From: Gryllotalpicola daejeonensis
GTDB taxonomy: Bacteria > Actinomycetota > Actinomycetes > Actinomycetales > Microbacteriaceae
NCBI RefSeq assembly: GCF_039538145.1
Contig: NZ_BAABBV010000001.1
Coordinates: 248,001 to 312,000, forward strand
Length of the DNA stretch: 64,000 nucleotides
Direction: 5' to 3'
The position numbers and the translations under genes are program-made. Under the pieces are notes generated by a model, which searched no databases, was not told the DNA's origin, and saw only the letters and a program-made list of their open reading frames with translations. Numbering within the stretch: position 1 is the first letter of the stretch; each line of letters starts with the position of its first letter. Positions 1 to 7,529 of this stretch are shown here, in pieces.

Positions 1-46
1 CGGGGTCCTTCGAGGCGCGCCCAGCCTTCGTGGCAGTGGCGCTCAC
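1..46 (-). CDS. tatC: Sec-independent translocase TatC, N-terminal tip only
   Basis: Only the first 15 codons lie in the window; the rest is beyond base 1. A GTG at 46 (reverse strand) opens a frame reading MSATATKAGRASKDP, which resembles the short basic N-terminal extension that precedes the conserved TatC core in actinobacteria. It begins 3 bases after the tatA stop. TatC is the membrane receptor that recognises twin-arginine signal peptides and works with TatA. The assignment rests mostly on the conserved actinobacterial order pafB-pafC-tatA-tatC, because no TatC core residue is visible. Confidence 0.55.
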   Translation of the reverse strand, partial: MSATATKAGRASKDP

Positions 47-49
47 GGA

Positions 50-277
50 CTACTTCTTGTCGTCAGCAGCCGTGCTGGACGCGGTCTTGCGCTCGGCGGC
101 GGCCTCGTCCTCGGCGGTCGGCTCGTCCTTCATCGTCTTCACTTCACGGCGGAAGATGCGGACGGACTGGCCGATGCTCTTCGAGACGGCCGGGAGCCTC
201 GTTGCTCCGAACAGCAGCACGATGATCACCAGGATGATCAGCAGATGCCATCCGCCTAGGTCGCGGAGAAAGCCCAT
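50..277 (-). CDS. tatA: Twin-arginine translocase subunit TatA
   Basis: A 75-residue protein with the TatA layout: a short N-terminal hydrophobic helix (about residues 11-27, HLLIILVIIVLLFGATRLP), the Phe-Gly hinge (FGATRLP), an amphipathic helix (VSKSIGQSVRIFRREVKTM) and an acidic, Ala-rich unstructured tail ending in DDKK. TatA oligomers form the channel or membrane-thinning element that exports folded proteins with twin-arginine signals. The ATG has an AAGGAA Shine-Dalgarno sequence 6-7 nt upstream. It sits between pafC and tatC in the conserved actinobacterial order. No tatB is seen in the window. Confidence 0.93.
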   Translation of the reverse strand: MGFLRDLGGWHLLIILVIIVLLFGATRLPAVSKSIGQSVRIFRREVKTMKDEPTAEDEAAAERKTASSTAADDKK

Positions 278-333
278 TGTCGTTCCTTGTTTTGCGGGTT
301 TGTGAGATGCCTGGTGCCGGCATCCCGTGCAGT

Positions 334-1329
334 CTAACTGTGTTCTGCGCCAGTGTTTCGATAGCGGTCGGCCCCGGCGGCCGCCCAGTCGGCGACGGCC
401 TGCCTCGCCTCGGGCGGACCGACGACGGTCAGCAGCCCGGCCATGGTCCCGACCACCCGCTTCAGGCTGTGGAAATGGGCCACGCGGATGCTTGTGCGCA
501 CGAAGCCGGGGCCGTCCGGAACGAGCTTCGAATCGTCTGAGAGATACTCGGCGAAGCCCGGAATTGCGCTGGTCGCGAGGCGGATCTCGACGACGAGGTC
601 ATCGGCGCTCGGGTCGAACAGAGTCTCGGAGAGGGCGATCTCATCAGGGGTGTGCTCGGCCGGGACATCCGTCGCCGTCACGCCCTCCATCCTGTCCACC
701 CGGAAGATGCGCACATCGTTACGCAAGTGACACCAGCCGCGCAGGTACCAGACGTCGTCGCGGCTCTCGAGGCGCAGCGGGTCGACGGGGCGGCGCTCGC
801 GCTCGCCGCGCGCATTGAGATAGTCGAATTCGAGACGGATGCCTGCGGCGAGTGCCCCTCGCACGACCTCGAGCGCCTCGTCGGCGACCCCGCGATCGAT
901 TGCGACGGCGGGCGGCGTCGCCGAGGCTCCGCGCGACAGCTTCGCGATCAGCGCCGCGAGCGCCTCGGATTCATCGGCGGCTCCCGGAATCGCCTGCAGA
1001 TACTGCAGGCCGGCGATCAGGGCCGCGGCCTCGCGGGCCGAGAAGCGCGGGGCGTCCTCGATGACGACGCGGTTGGTGATGTAGATGCGGCCCTCGTCGT
1101 CGAGCGCCTCCCAGTCGATGTCGAAGAGGTCCTCTGGGCCGTAGGTCTTGGTGGCGCCAGGCACACCCATGCCGGTGATGCGTTCGACCTGCGCCTGCAT
1201 CTCGTCGGCGGTGAGGCCGAAGTGGGCGGCGGCCTCGGCGACGGGAACGCCGGGGTGGTCGATCAGGTAGGGCACGACCGAGAGCAGGAAAGCGAGGCGG
1301 TCGGCGGCGAAGGCGGGGCGGGGGCTCAT
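334..1329 (-). CDS. pafC: WYL-domain transcription activator PafC
   Basis: A 331-residue protein with an N-terminal winged-helix segment (about residues 10-60, containing VAEAAAHFGLTADEM) and a WYL ligand-sensing domain (about 140-225, with WYLRGWCHLRNDVRIFRVDR), followed by a WCX-type C-terminal region. In mycobacteria PafB and PafC form a heterodimer that activates most LexA-independent DNA-damage genes. The ATG at 1329 overlaps the pafB stop by 4 nt (ATGA), which favours it over an in-frame start 27 nt upstream. Translational coupling to pafB fits equal production of the two subunits. Despite the name, pafA and pup are not adjacent. Confidence 0.9.
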   Translation of the reverse strand: MSPRPAFAADRLAFLLSVVPYLIDHPGVPVAEAAAHFGLTADEMQAQVERITGMGVPGATKTYGPEDLFDIDWEALDDEGRIYITNRVVIEDAPRFSAREAAALIAGLQYLQAIPGAADESEALAALIAKLSRGASATPPAVAIDRGVADEALEVVRGALAAGIRLEFDYLNARGERERRPVDPLRLESRDDVWYLRGWCHLRNDVRIFRVDRMEGVTATDVPAEHTPDEIALSETLFDPSADDLVVEIRLATSAIPGFAEYLSDDSKLVPDGPGFVRTSIRVAHFHSLKRVVGTMAGLLTVVGPPEARQAVADWAAAGADRYRNTGAEHS

Positions 1330-2318
1330 GCGGCGCCCCCTTCGCGGTGCGCCCACTCGGTGGCCTCGAGGCGCGAGACGACGGCCAGCTTCAGGTGCTC
1401 AGGCTCGATGACGGTCACCTCGGGGCCGTAGCCGGCGAGCTCGTCGGCGAGCAGCGCCAGATCGCTGTAGTGCACGATCAGCAGTCGGCCCTCGGCCGGC
1501 GTAGCGCCGTAGCGGCGCCCGAGGCGGATGGCGGCGTCGCTGCCCGGCTCGACCGCGACCGTCGCCGTGTTGCGCTGCCAGAGCTGCTCGAGCTCGCGCA
1601 GCGCCTCTGCGCTGTGGTCGCCAGGCGGCGGCACGAACTGCTCGCGCGTGAAGGTCACGTCGCCGACGATGCGCGAGAGCAGGAACGTCAGCTTGTGATC
1701 CGCATAGTCGAGCCCCATGAAGAGCCAGCGGCCGCGGAACTGGAACAGCGCGAGCGGCTTGATGGTGTGGGTGCGGGCGACCGTGCGGCCGGGGCGCAGA
1801 TACGGGAAGCGCACGGCCTCGCGGCGCTCGATCGCCTGAGTGAGCGGCCCGAACGCCGGCTCGAGCTGCTTGAGCCGCGGCGCATAGCCGAGCATCGGGC
1901 CGTCGGGCTCGACGCCTGCCGCCCGCAGCTTGATCATGGCGCGGCGCATGTCGCCCGACAGCGACCCCTCGCGCCAGACCGTGCCCGCGAGCTGCAGCAG
2001 CGAGAGCTCGGTCGGCGTGAAGGTGATGTCGGCCGGCAGCTCGTAGTCGCCCTTCGAGACGCGGTAGCTCTGCAGCTGGTTGTTCCCGGGCTGTCCGGGG
2101 GCGTCGACCGTCTCGAGCGGCACGCCGAGTTCGCGCAGCGCGTCCTTGTCGCGCTCGAACTGGCGCTCGAGGTTCGCGTTGTCGCCGTTCGGCGTGTACT
2201 TCTGGTGATACCCGTCCACCGTCGAGAGGATCTGCTCTTTGGTGAGGCCCTGCTCGGTCGCGAGCAGCGCGAGCACCAGCGCGAACTGCCGCTCTTCAGG
2301 CGGGACGATACGGGGCAC
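1326..2318 (-). CDS. pafB: WYL-domain transcription activator PafB
   Basis: A 330-residue paralogue of PafC: N-terminal winged helix (LTKEQILSTVDGY; NLERQFERDKDALRELGV), a WYL domain around residues 145-220 (RWLFMGLDYADHKLTFLLSR) and a C-terminal WCX region. It pairs with PafC in the actinobacterial DNA-damage response. The start is GTG at 2318, which lies 7 nt downstream of a TAAACT -10-like hexamer and has no Shine-Dalgarno sequence, suggesting a leaderless mRNA. It leads the pafB-pafC-tatA-tatC run. Confidence 0.9.
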   Translation of the reverse strand: MPRIVPPEERQFALVLALLATEQGLTKEQILSTVDGYHQKYTPNGDNANLERQFERDKDALRELGVPLETVDAPGQPGNNQLQSYRVSKGDYELPADITFTPTELSLLQLAGTVWREGSLSGDMRRAMIKLRAAGVEPDGPMLGYAPRLKQLEPAFGPLTQAIERREAVRFPYLRPGRTVARTHTIKPLALFQFRGRWLFMGLDYADHKLTFLLSRIVGDVTFTREQFVPPPGDHSAEALRELEQLWQRNTATVAVEPGSDAAIRLGRRYGATPAEGRLLIVHYSDLALLADELAGYGPEVTVIEPEHLKLAVVSRLEATEWAHREGGAA

Positions 2319-2325
2319 GTAGCCC

Positions 2326-2331
2326 AGTTTA
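2326..2331 (-). promoter_or_regulatory. -10 hexamer of leaderless pafB promoter
   Basis: On the minus strand TAAACT is followed by 7 nt and then the pafB GTG. This matches the actinobacterial pattern in which transcription starts at the first base of the start codon. No convincing -35 element is seen. Confidence 0.5.
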
Positions 2332-2347
2332 TGGAACGGTGCGCGGG

Positions 2348-3223
2348 CTACTGCGCGGCGATGCGGCCGAGGATGTCGACGACGGTCGCGGATGCCGCCC
2401 CAGAGTCGCCCGCGGGCTGGAGGACGATGACCTGCGAGCCGACCTTCTTGCCGATCAGTGCCTTCGACAGCGCGGTTCCGTCGCTCAGCGTCTGCCCCGT
2501 GGCGTCGCCGTCTTCCCAGGTGCCGGTCGCGGTGCGCGGGTCGGCCCAGGTGACCGTCTGGGTCTGCACGATGAGCGTGTCGCTCTTCTTCGCGACGGCA
2601 CCGTCGCCCTGGCGCAGGATCGCCGTCTTCACCGTCTTCGGCTCGCTGTGCGAGCCGAGCACGATGCCGGGCTGGCCGTTCGGCGCGAGCACGACGGTCG
2701 GGAAGCCCGGCGTAGCGGGAACCGCGCGGCCGGTGGCCCGGGCGGGAAGGGCCTGCTTGATGTCGACCACCGCGACGAGGGAGCCCGTGGCGCCCTGCTG
2801 GGGCGGCACCACCACGGCGATACGCGAGCCGACGGTGGCGCAGGCGATGGCGTCGGCGATGTCGGCGTTGCCGAGGGCGTTCTTCGACACCGGCGAATAG
2901 GCCTCCTGCGGCTGCCCGGCCGCCTGGCCCGTCGCACCGTCGTAGGCGGTGAGCACGAGGCGCGCGACGCCACCCGTGCCGACGACCTTGCCGTCACCCT
3001 TGATCAGGGTGCTCGACTGCGCCTTCGTCACGTTGAGCGGCGACGGGACCTTGGCCTCTGGGTCCTTGCCGAAGTCGCCGCTCGCACGGATCGAATCCGA
3101 GCCGCTGCCGCTCTTCACGGTGCACGAGGCGGGCGTGGCCAACGTGTTGCCGGTGCTGCAGCCGGTGAGGGCGGCGCCGGCGACGACGGCGAGGGCGATC
3201 AGGGCGGGGAGCGTACGGCGCAC
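2348..3223 (-). CDS. FKBP-like peptidyl-prolyl isomerase lipoprotein
   Basis: A 291-residue protein starting at GTG 3223 with AAAGAG upstream. Residues 1-22 form a lipoprotein signal (two Arg, hydrophobic core, lipobox LTGC with Cys22), so the mature protein is anchored outside the cytoplasmic membrane. Two weakly similar FKBP-like segments follow: about residues 60-150 (ending in GSRIAVVVPP) and about 200-290 (TGTWEDGDATGQTLSDG and IGKKVGSQVIVLQP). FKBP domains isomerise X-Pro bonds; here the active-site aromatic residues look poorly conserved, so catalysis is uncertain. It lies between pafB and trmI, where other actinobacteria carry an FKBP gene next to the proteasome operon. Confidence 0.75.
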   Translation of the reverse strand: MRRTLPALIALAVVAGAALTGCSTGNTLATPASCTVKSGSGSDSIRASGDFGKDPEAKVPSPLNVTKAQSSTLIKGDGKVVGTGGVARLVLTAYDGATGQAAGQPQEAYSPVSKNALGNADIADAIACATVGSRIAVVVPPQQGATGSLVAVVDIKQALPARATGRAVPATPGFPTVVLAPNGQPGIVLGSHSEPKTVKTAILRQGDGAVAKKSDTLIVQTQTVTWADPRTATGTWEDGDATGQTLSDGTALSKALIGKKVGSQVIVLQPAGDSGAASATVVDILGRIAAQ

Positions 3224-3276
3224 GGGTGCTCTTTCGACGGTGGGCGGCGGGGCGGACGACACTCTAGCGGAGCAGC

Positions 3277-4353
3277 TTATGGGGCTTTCTCGGGGTCGGC
3301 TGCGTCGGTGCCGCCCGGAGCCTCGACGCGGTCCGCGTCGGCGTCGGCCGCCACCTCTGCCTCGAGCCGAGCGTCTGCGATGCGCTGCGCCTCTCGGGCC
3401 TTCTTGCGCAGGATCTTGGCGCTCTTGCCGCGCTCGCCGAGGGCCCCGGGCGTCCACAGCTCGACGTCCTCGTCGGAGAAGCTCTTCTTGCTCGCGCGTC
3501 GCTTGAGCTCGGGCAGCTCTGCCCCCGGTGCGAGGCGGCGCGCGGTGATGAGGAATCCGGTGTGCCCGACCATGCGGTGATCGGGGCGGACGGCGAGTCC
3601 CTCGACGTGCCAGCCGCGCACCATCGTCTCGTCGGCATCGGGGTGCGTGAAGTGGCCGGTGTCGCGGATCGCCTCTGCCACCCGGCTGAGCTGCGTGACG
3701 GTGGCCACATAGCAGAGCAGCACCCCCCCGGGCTTGAGCGCCTGCGCCACCTCTTCGAGCGGCTCCCACGGGGCGAGCATGTCGAGCACGACGCGGTCGA
3801 CGGCTCCGTGCGGGAAGATCGCAGGCAGGGCATCCGCCAGATCGCCCACCGTGATGTCGAAATTTGTCGGCCGGTACCCCAGGAACCCGGCCACGTTGCC
3901 CATGGCGATGTCGGCGAACTCCTGGCGGCGTTCGAAGCTCGCGAGGCGGCCTTCCGGCCCGATCGAGCGCAGCAGCCAGAGCGACAGCGCGCCGGAGCCG
4001 ACGCCCGCCTCGACGACCGTCGCGCCGGGGAAGATGTCGGCCTTCGCGAGGATCGCGGCGGCATCCTTCGGGTAGACGATGGCAGCGCCGCGCGGCATCG
4101 ACATCACGAAGTCCTTGAGCAGCGGGCGCAGCGCGAGGTGCAGCGCGCCGGTCGAGTTCGCGACCACGCTGCCGTCGGGCTGCCCGATGACATCGTCGTG
4201 GGCGATGTACCCGCGCTCGGTGTGGAACTTCTCGCCGGGCTTCAGCGTGATGGTGTTCATGCGGCCCTTGGGCCCCGTGAGCTGCACGCGGTCGCCCGCC
4301 CGGAACGGCCCGCTGAAGGCGAGCGTGTTGGTCGGGGTGGTCTCTTCGGTCAT
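3277..4353 (-). CDS. trmI: tRNA (adenine-N1)-methyltransferase TrmI
   Basis: A 358-residue class I SAM-dependent methyltransferase that should make m1A58 in the T-loop of tRNAs. Residues 1-85 form the N-terminal beta domain (RAGDRVQLTGPKGRMNTI). The SAM motif EAGVGSGALS is at 115-124 and the catalytic DMLAPW at 191-196. The last 60 residues are a charged Ala/Asp-rich tail with a coiled-coil look (AKILRKKAREAQRIADARL). The ATG at 4353 overlaps the upstream phosphatase stop by 4 nt (ATGA), indicating translational coupling. In many actinobacteria trmI is followed by arc, dop, pup and the proteasome genes; here an FKBP-like gene follows. Confidence 0.93.
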   Translation of the reverse strand: MTEETTPTNTLAFSGPFRAGDRVQLTGPKGRMNTITLKPGEKFHTERGYIAHDDVIGQPDGSVVANSTGALHLALRPLLKDFVMSMPRGAAIVYPKDAAAILAKADIFPGATVVEAGVGSGALSLWLLRSIGPEGRLASFERRQEFADIAMGNVAGFLGYRPTNFDITVGDLADALPAIFPHGAVDRVVLDMLAPWEPLEEVAQALKPGGVLLCYVATVTQLSRVAEAIRDTGHFTHPDADETMVRGWHVEGLAVRPDHRMVGHTGFLITARRLAPGAELPELKRRASKKSFSDEDVELWTPGALGERGKSAKILRKKAREAQRIADARLEAEVAADADADRVEAPGGTDAADPEKAP

Positions 4354-5030
4354 GCGTGTGGTGCCTGCGTTGCTTTCTGTGCGGCCAGCGTGCGGAGGTC
4401 GGCGAGCGTGCGCCCCTCGAGCGTCGGCCAGATGGTGTGGTCGCCCGTCTCCGGAAGCGGAACCATGTGCGGCACGCCAATGGCGATCGTGCCGGCTGCG
4501 ACCGCGGCGGCGAGGCCGCCGAGCGAGTCCTCGATGGCGACTGACTGGGATGCCTGAACGCCGAGGCGCCTCGCGGCGGTGAGGTACGCCTCGGGGTGCG
4601 GCTTGGGGTTCTCGACCTCGTCGCCGGCGACGATGACGTCGAACGGGTCGAAGGGGATGTAGCTGGCGATCTGCTCGGCCATGCGGCGGAACGACATGGT
4701 CACGAGCGCCGTCTTGATGCCGGCCTCGCGCACCTCGCGCAGCAGCTGCTGCGCCCCAGGGCGCCAGGGAATGCCGACCTCGGCGAGCTGCTCGGTGACG
4801 CGGTCGGTGAGCTTGTCGATGATGGTCGCGATGTCGAGGTCGACACCGCGGGACTGCAGCACTGCGGCCGACACCTCGAGGCCGTTGCCGACGAGGGTCA
4901 GGCCGTCGTCGTGGGTCCACGTTCCGCCCCAGCTGTGCACCAGCTCGGTCTCGGCCGTCATCCAGTACGGCTCGGTGTCGACGATGGTGCCGTCCATGTC
5001 GAACAGGACGGCCGCGGGGAGCTGGGTCAC
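4350..5030 (-). CDS. HAD-family phosphatase (beta-phosphoglucomutase-like)
   Basis: A 226-residue haloacid-dehalogenase hydrolase. Motif I DMDGTIVD carries nucleophile Asp11 and acid/base Asp13; the alpha-helical cap occupies about residues 18-85; motif II Thr/Ser is in ALVTMSF; motif III Lys is in NPKPHPEAYL; motif IV is IEDSLGG. This is subfamily I with a C1 cap, usually acting on small phosphosugars or nucleotides; the substrate cannot be read from sequence. It starts with GTG at 5030, 8 nt after a TAGACT -10-like hexamer, so it is probably leaderless, and it is coupled to trmI downstream. The same gene neighbours trmI in many actinobacteria. Confidence 0.85.
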   Translation of the reverse strand: MTQLPAAVLFDMDGTIVDTEPYWMTAETELVHSWGGTWTHDDGLTLVGNGLEVSAAVLQSRGVDLDIATIIDKLTDRVTEQLAEVGIPWRPGAQQLLREVREAGIKTALVTMSFRRMAEQIASYIPFDPFDVIVAGDEVENPKPHPEAYLTAARRLGVQASQSVAIEDSLGGLAAAVAAGTIAIGVPHMVPLPETGDHTIWPTLEGRTLADLRTLAAQKATQAPHA

Positions 5031-5136
5031 AGGGCTCGAGTCTATCGGGCGGCCCCACGCGCTTCCGGGCGCGCGCGTGCACCCGGGCCTATCCTGGTGG
5101 GACGCAACGCTGAGCTACGGAAGGGCGAGGTCGCGT

Positions 5137-6111
5137 TTGACTGACGGCACTGACGGCACTGGTGGCAAGGGCATTCTGAGCGGCCGCATCCTGGTCGTGG
5201 CCTTCGAGGGCTGGAACGACGCGGGCGAGGCGGCGACCGGCGCCGTGCGGTCGCTGAAAGACGTGCTCGATGTGGTGCCGCTGCACGAGATCGACCCAGA
5301 GGTCTTCTACGACTTCCAGTTCACCCGCCCGATCACCAAGTTCGACGATGACGGCAAGCGGATTCTGCAGTGGCCGGGTGCCGTGCTCTACGGCCCCGCC
5401 GAGCCCGGCCGTCGGCCGCGGCCGCTGGCTGAGGACGCCGAGCTCGGCGTCACCGGCGACAACGCCGGCAACATCTACCTGCTGCTCGGCACCGAGCCGT
5501 CGCGCGCCTGGAAGGCGTTCGCGGGCGAGCTGATCGACGCCGCGCTCGCCGCAGACATCGACGCGATCGTGTTCCTCGGCGCGCTGCTCGCCGACGTGCC
5601 GCACACGCGTCCGATCTCTGTGGGCGCCTCGAGCGACAACGCGGCCGTGCGGCGCGAGCTCGGGCTCGAGCGGTCGACCTACGAAGGGCCGACGGGGATT
5701 CTCGGCGTGCTCGGTCAGGCCGCAGAGGCCATCGGCATTCCGACGATCTCCATCTGGGCATCCGTGCCCCACTACGTGCACAACGCGCCGAGCCCGAAGG
5801 CGACGCTCGCGATCATCGACAAGCTCGAGGAGCTCGTCGACGTGACGATCCCCCGCGGAGAGCTCGTCGAGGAGTCGGCCGAGTGGGAGCGCGGCATCGA
5901 TCAGCTCGCCAGCGAGGACGAGGACATGGCCGCGTACATCGAGCAGCTCGAGCAGGCGCGCGACACGGTCGACTCCCCCGAGGCGAGCGGCGAGGCGATT
6001 GCGCAGGAGTTCGAGCGCTACCTGCGCCGCCACCCCGACGGCCGTGACGGCCGCGACGGCGGAACCGCCGGTGGCGGCGGCCCCTCGGAGCCCTGGCGCC
6101 CCAACAACTGA
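5137..6111 (+). CDS. PAC2-family protein (proteasome-assembly-chaperone-like fold)
   Basis: A 324-residue protein of the PAC2 family (LVVAFEGWNDAGEAATGAV; DFQFTRPITKFDDDGKR), a nucleoside-phosphorylase-like fold shared with eukaryotic proteasome assembly chaperone 2. The molecular role of the bacterial members is unknown. The C-terminus is low complexity (HPDGRDGRDGGTAGGGGP). A TTG at 5137 with AAGGGCGAGG 6 nt upstream is the best start; no ATG or GTG with a good ribosome site opens the conserved region. It is divergent from the HAD-trmI operon. Its persistence although the proteasome genes are missing nearby suggests a role outside proteasome assembly. Confidence 0.85.
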   Translation: MTDGTDGTGGKGILSGRILVVAFEGWNDAGEAATGAVRSLKDVLDVVPLHEIDPEVFYDFQFTRPITKFDDDGKRILQWPGAVLYGPAEPGRRPRPLAEDAELGVTGDNAGNIYLLLGTEPSRAWKAFAGELIDAALAADIDAIVFLGALLADVPHTRPISVGASSDNAAVRRELGLERSTYEGPTGILGVLGQAAEAIGIPTISIWASVPHYVHNAPSPKATLAIIDKLEELVDVTIPRGELVEESAEWERGIDQLASEDEDMAAYIEQLEQARDTVDSPEASGEAIAQEFERYLRRHPDGRDGRDGGTAGGGGPSEPWRPNN

Positions 6112-6170
6112 CGGGACGGCCCTCCTGTTGCGGCCGGCGCCGCGAGCGACACACGATGTCGTCTCCGCGG

Positions 6171-6250
6171 CACTTGAACGAGAGCACCATTTTTTCCGCC
6201 GAGAGCACCATTGGTGCTCGCTCTGCAGCATTGGTGCTCTCGTGCAAGTG
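6171..6250. repeat. Four-copy inverted element CGAGAGCACCAW between convergent genes
   Basis: The sequence CGAGAGCACCAT occurs at 6179-6190 and 6200-6211 in forward orientation. Reverse copies lie at 6211-6219 (truncated) and 6231-6242. The outer arms extend to 20 nt (6171-6190 against 6231-6250, 18 of 20 matching), and the middle two copies form a palindrome around GAGCACCATTGGTGCTC. Transcripts from either strand could fold into nested hairpins. It lies between the convergent ends of the PAC2 gene and mshC, where a bidirectional terminator would be expected, but there is no trailing U tract. Confidence 0.75.
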
Positions 6251-6278
6251 TGCGGCGGGAAGGGCAGGTGCGCGTTCG

Positions 6279-7529
6279 CTAGAGCTCGATGCCGAGGAGC
6301 AGGTGGATGCCTGAGCGCAGCTCGGGCGAGAGGCCGCCGGCCGCCACCGCGTCGACCACTGCGAGCGCTGCCGGGGTGTCGAGGTCGCGGTGCAGCGCCT
6401 CGCGCAGCTCGGCCAGCGTGGCGAACTGCGCCGGCGGCCGGTGGTCAGAGGCGGTTGCCGCAGCCTGCCAGCGGGTGAGGCGCTCGAGCGCCTCGGGCAG
6501 GGAGGCGTCGGTCCACTCCCAGTCGTCGCGGTAGTGGTGCGCGAGCAGGGCGAGCCGGATGCCGCGCGGATCGGCCCCAGCCGCGCGCAACTCGCTCACC
6601 TTGACCAGGTTCCCGAGCGACTTCGACATCTTCTCGCCCTGATAGGCGACCATGCCGGCGTGGGCATACAACTGCGCCGCGGGCTCGCCGGTCAGCGCAG
6701 ATGAGTGGGCCGCACTGAACTCGTGGTGCGGGAACAGCAGGTCCGAGCCGCCGCCGAGTACGGTCACTGTCTCACCGAGCTCGTCGAGGGCGATGACCGA
6801 GCATTCGATGTGCCACCCCGGCCGGCCGGTGCCGACGGGCGACTCCCACGAGGGCTCGCCGTCGCGCGCGGCGCGCCACAGCAGGGGGTCGAGCGGGTCG
6901 CGCTTTCCCTCGCGGTCGGGGTCTCCCCCGCGCTCGGCGAAGATTGCGAGCATGGCGTCGCGATCGAGGCGGCTCTCCTGCCCGAGATGCCAGGGCGAGA
7001 CATCCGTCGCCGCCGTCGCATCGAAATATATGTCGTGCCCGTCGCTGTCATCGGATGCCTCGGGCGCGGCCACCCGATAGGCGACACCCTGCGCCAGCAG
7101 CTCGGCGACCGCAACGGCCGTCGGCTCGATGCGCTCGGTGACGGCGACGTAGGCGTCGGGGGGAATGATTCCCAGCGCGGTCATGTCGGCGCGGAATCCC
7201 TCGACCTCGCTCGCCGCCAACTCGCGCCAGTCGACGCCGTCGCGGGACGCGCGCTCGAGCAGCGGGTCGTCGACATCGGTGACGTTCTGCGCGTACCGCA
7301 CCGCGTAGCCGGCGTCGCGCCACACGCGCTGCAGGGTGTCGAAGGCGAGGTAGGTCGCCGCATGCCCCAGGTGCGTCGCGTCGTAGGGCGTGATGCCGCA
7401 GAGGTACAGCGTCGCGGTGTCGCCGGCCGGCTCGGCGGCGACCAGCGCATCGCTCGCGCTGTCGTATACGAGCGGCGCGACGCTGTGCCCGGGCACCTCG
7501 GGAAGCGCCGGACGCGGCCACGCCTGCAT
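6279..7529 (-). CDS. mshC: Cysteine:1-D-myo-inosityl 2-amino-2-deoxy-glucopyranoside ligase MshC
   Basis: A 416-residue class I cysteinyl-tRNA-synthetase homologue that joins cysteine to GlcN-Ins in the ATP-dependent third step of mycothiol synthesis. Visible features are the zinc ligand region with Cys44 (LCGITPYD), the HIGH motif as HLGH (53-56), a second zinc ligand Cys243 in HIECS with FPHHE around 266-270, and KMSKS at 300-304. Length and the absence of an anticodon-binding domain separate it from CysS (about 460-480 residues). The ATG shares one base with the stop of the upstream M20 peptidase. Mycothiol is restricted to actinobacteria, so this gene supports the taxonomic call. Confidence 0.95.
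   Translation of the reverse strand: MQAWPRPALPEVPGHSVAPLVYDSASDALVAAEPAGDTATLYLCGITPYDATHLGHAATYLAFDTLQRVWRDAGYAVRYAQNVTDVDDPLLERASRDGVDWRELAASEVEGFRADMTALGIIPPDAYVAVTERIEPTAVAVAELLAQGVAYRVAAPEASDDSDGHDIYFDATAATDVSPWHLGQESRLDRDAMLAIFAERGGDPDREGKRDPLDPLLWRAARDGEPSWESPVGTGRPGWHIECSVIALDELGETVTVLGGGSDLLFPHHEFSAAHSSALTGEPAAQLYAHAGMVAYQGEKMSKSLGNLVKVSELRAAGADPRGIRLALLAHHYRDDWEWTDASLPEALERLTRWQAAATASDHRPPAQFATLAELREALHRDLDTPAALAVVDAVAAGGLSPELRSGIHLLLGIEL

Noticed and set aside
1347..2900. A 517-codon plus-strand open frame opposite pafB and the FKBP-like gene
   Set aside because: It is antisense to two clear genes, has a low-complexity Arg/Leu/Glu composition typical of antisense frames in GC-rich DNA, and crosses their boundaries.
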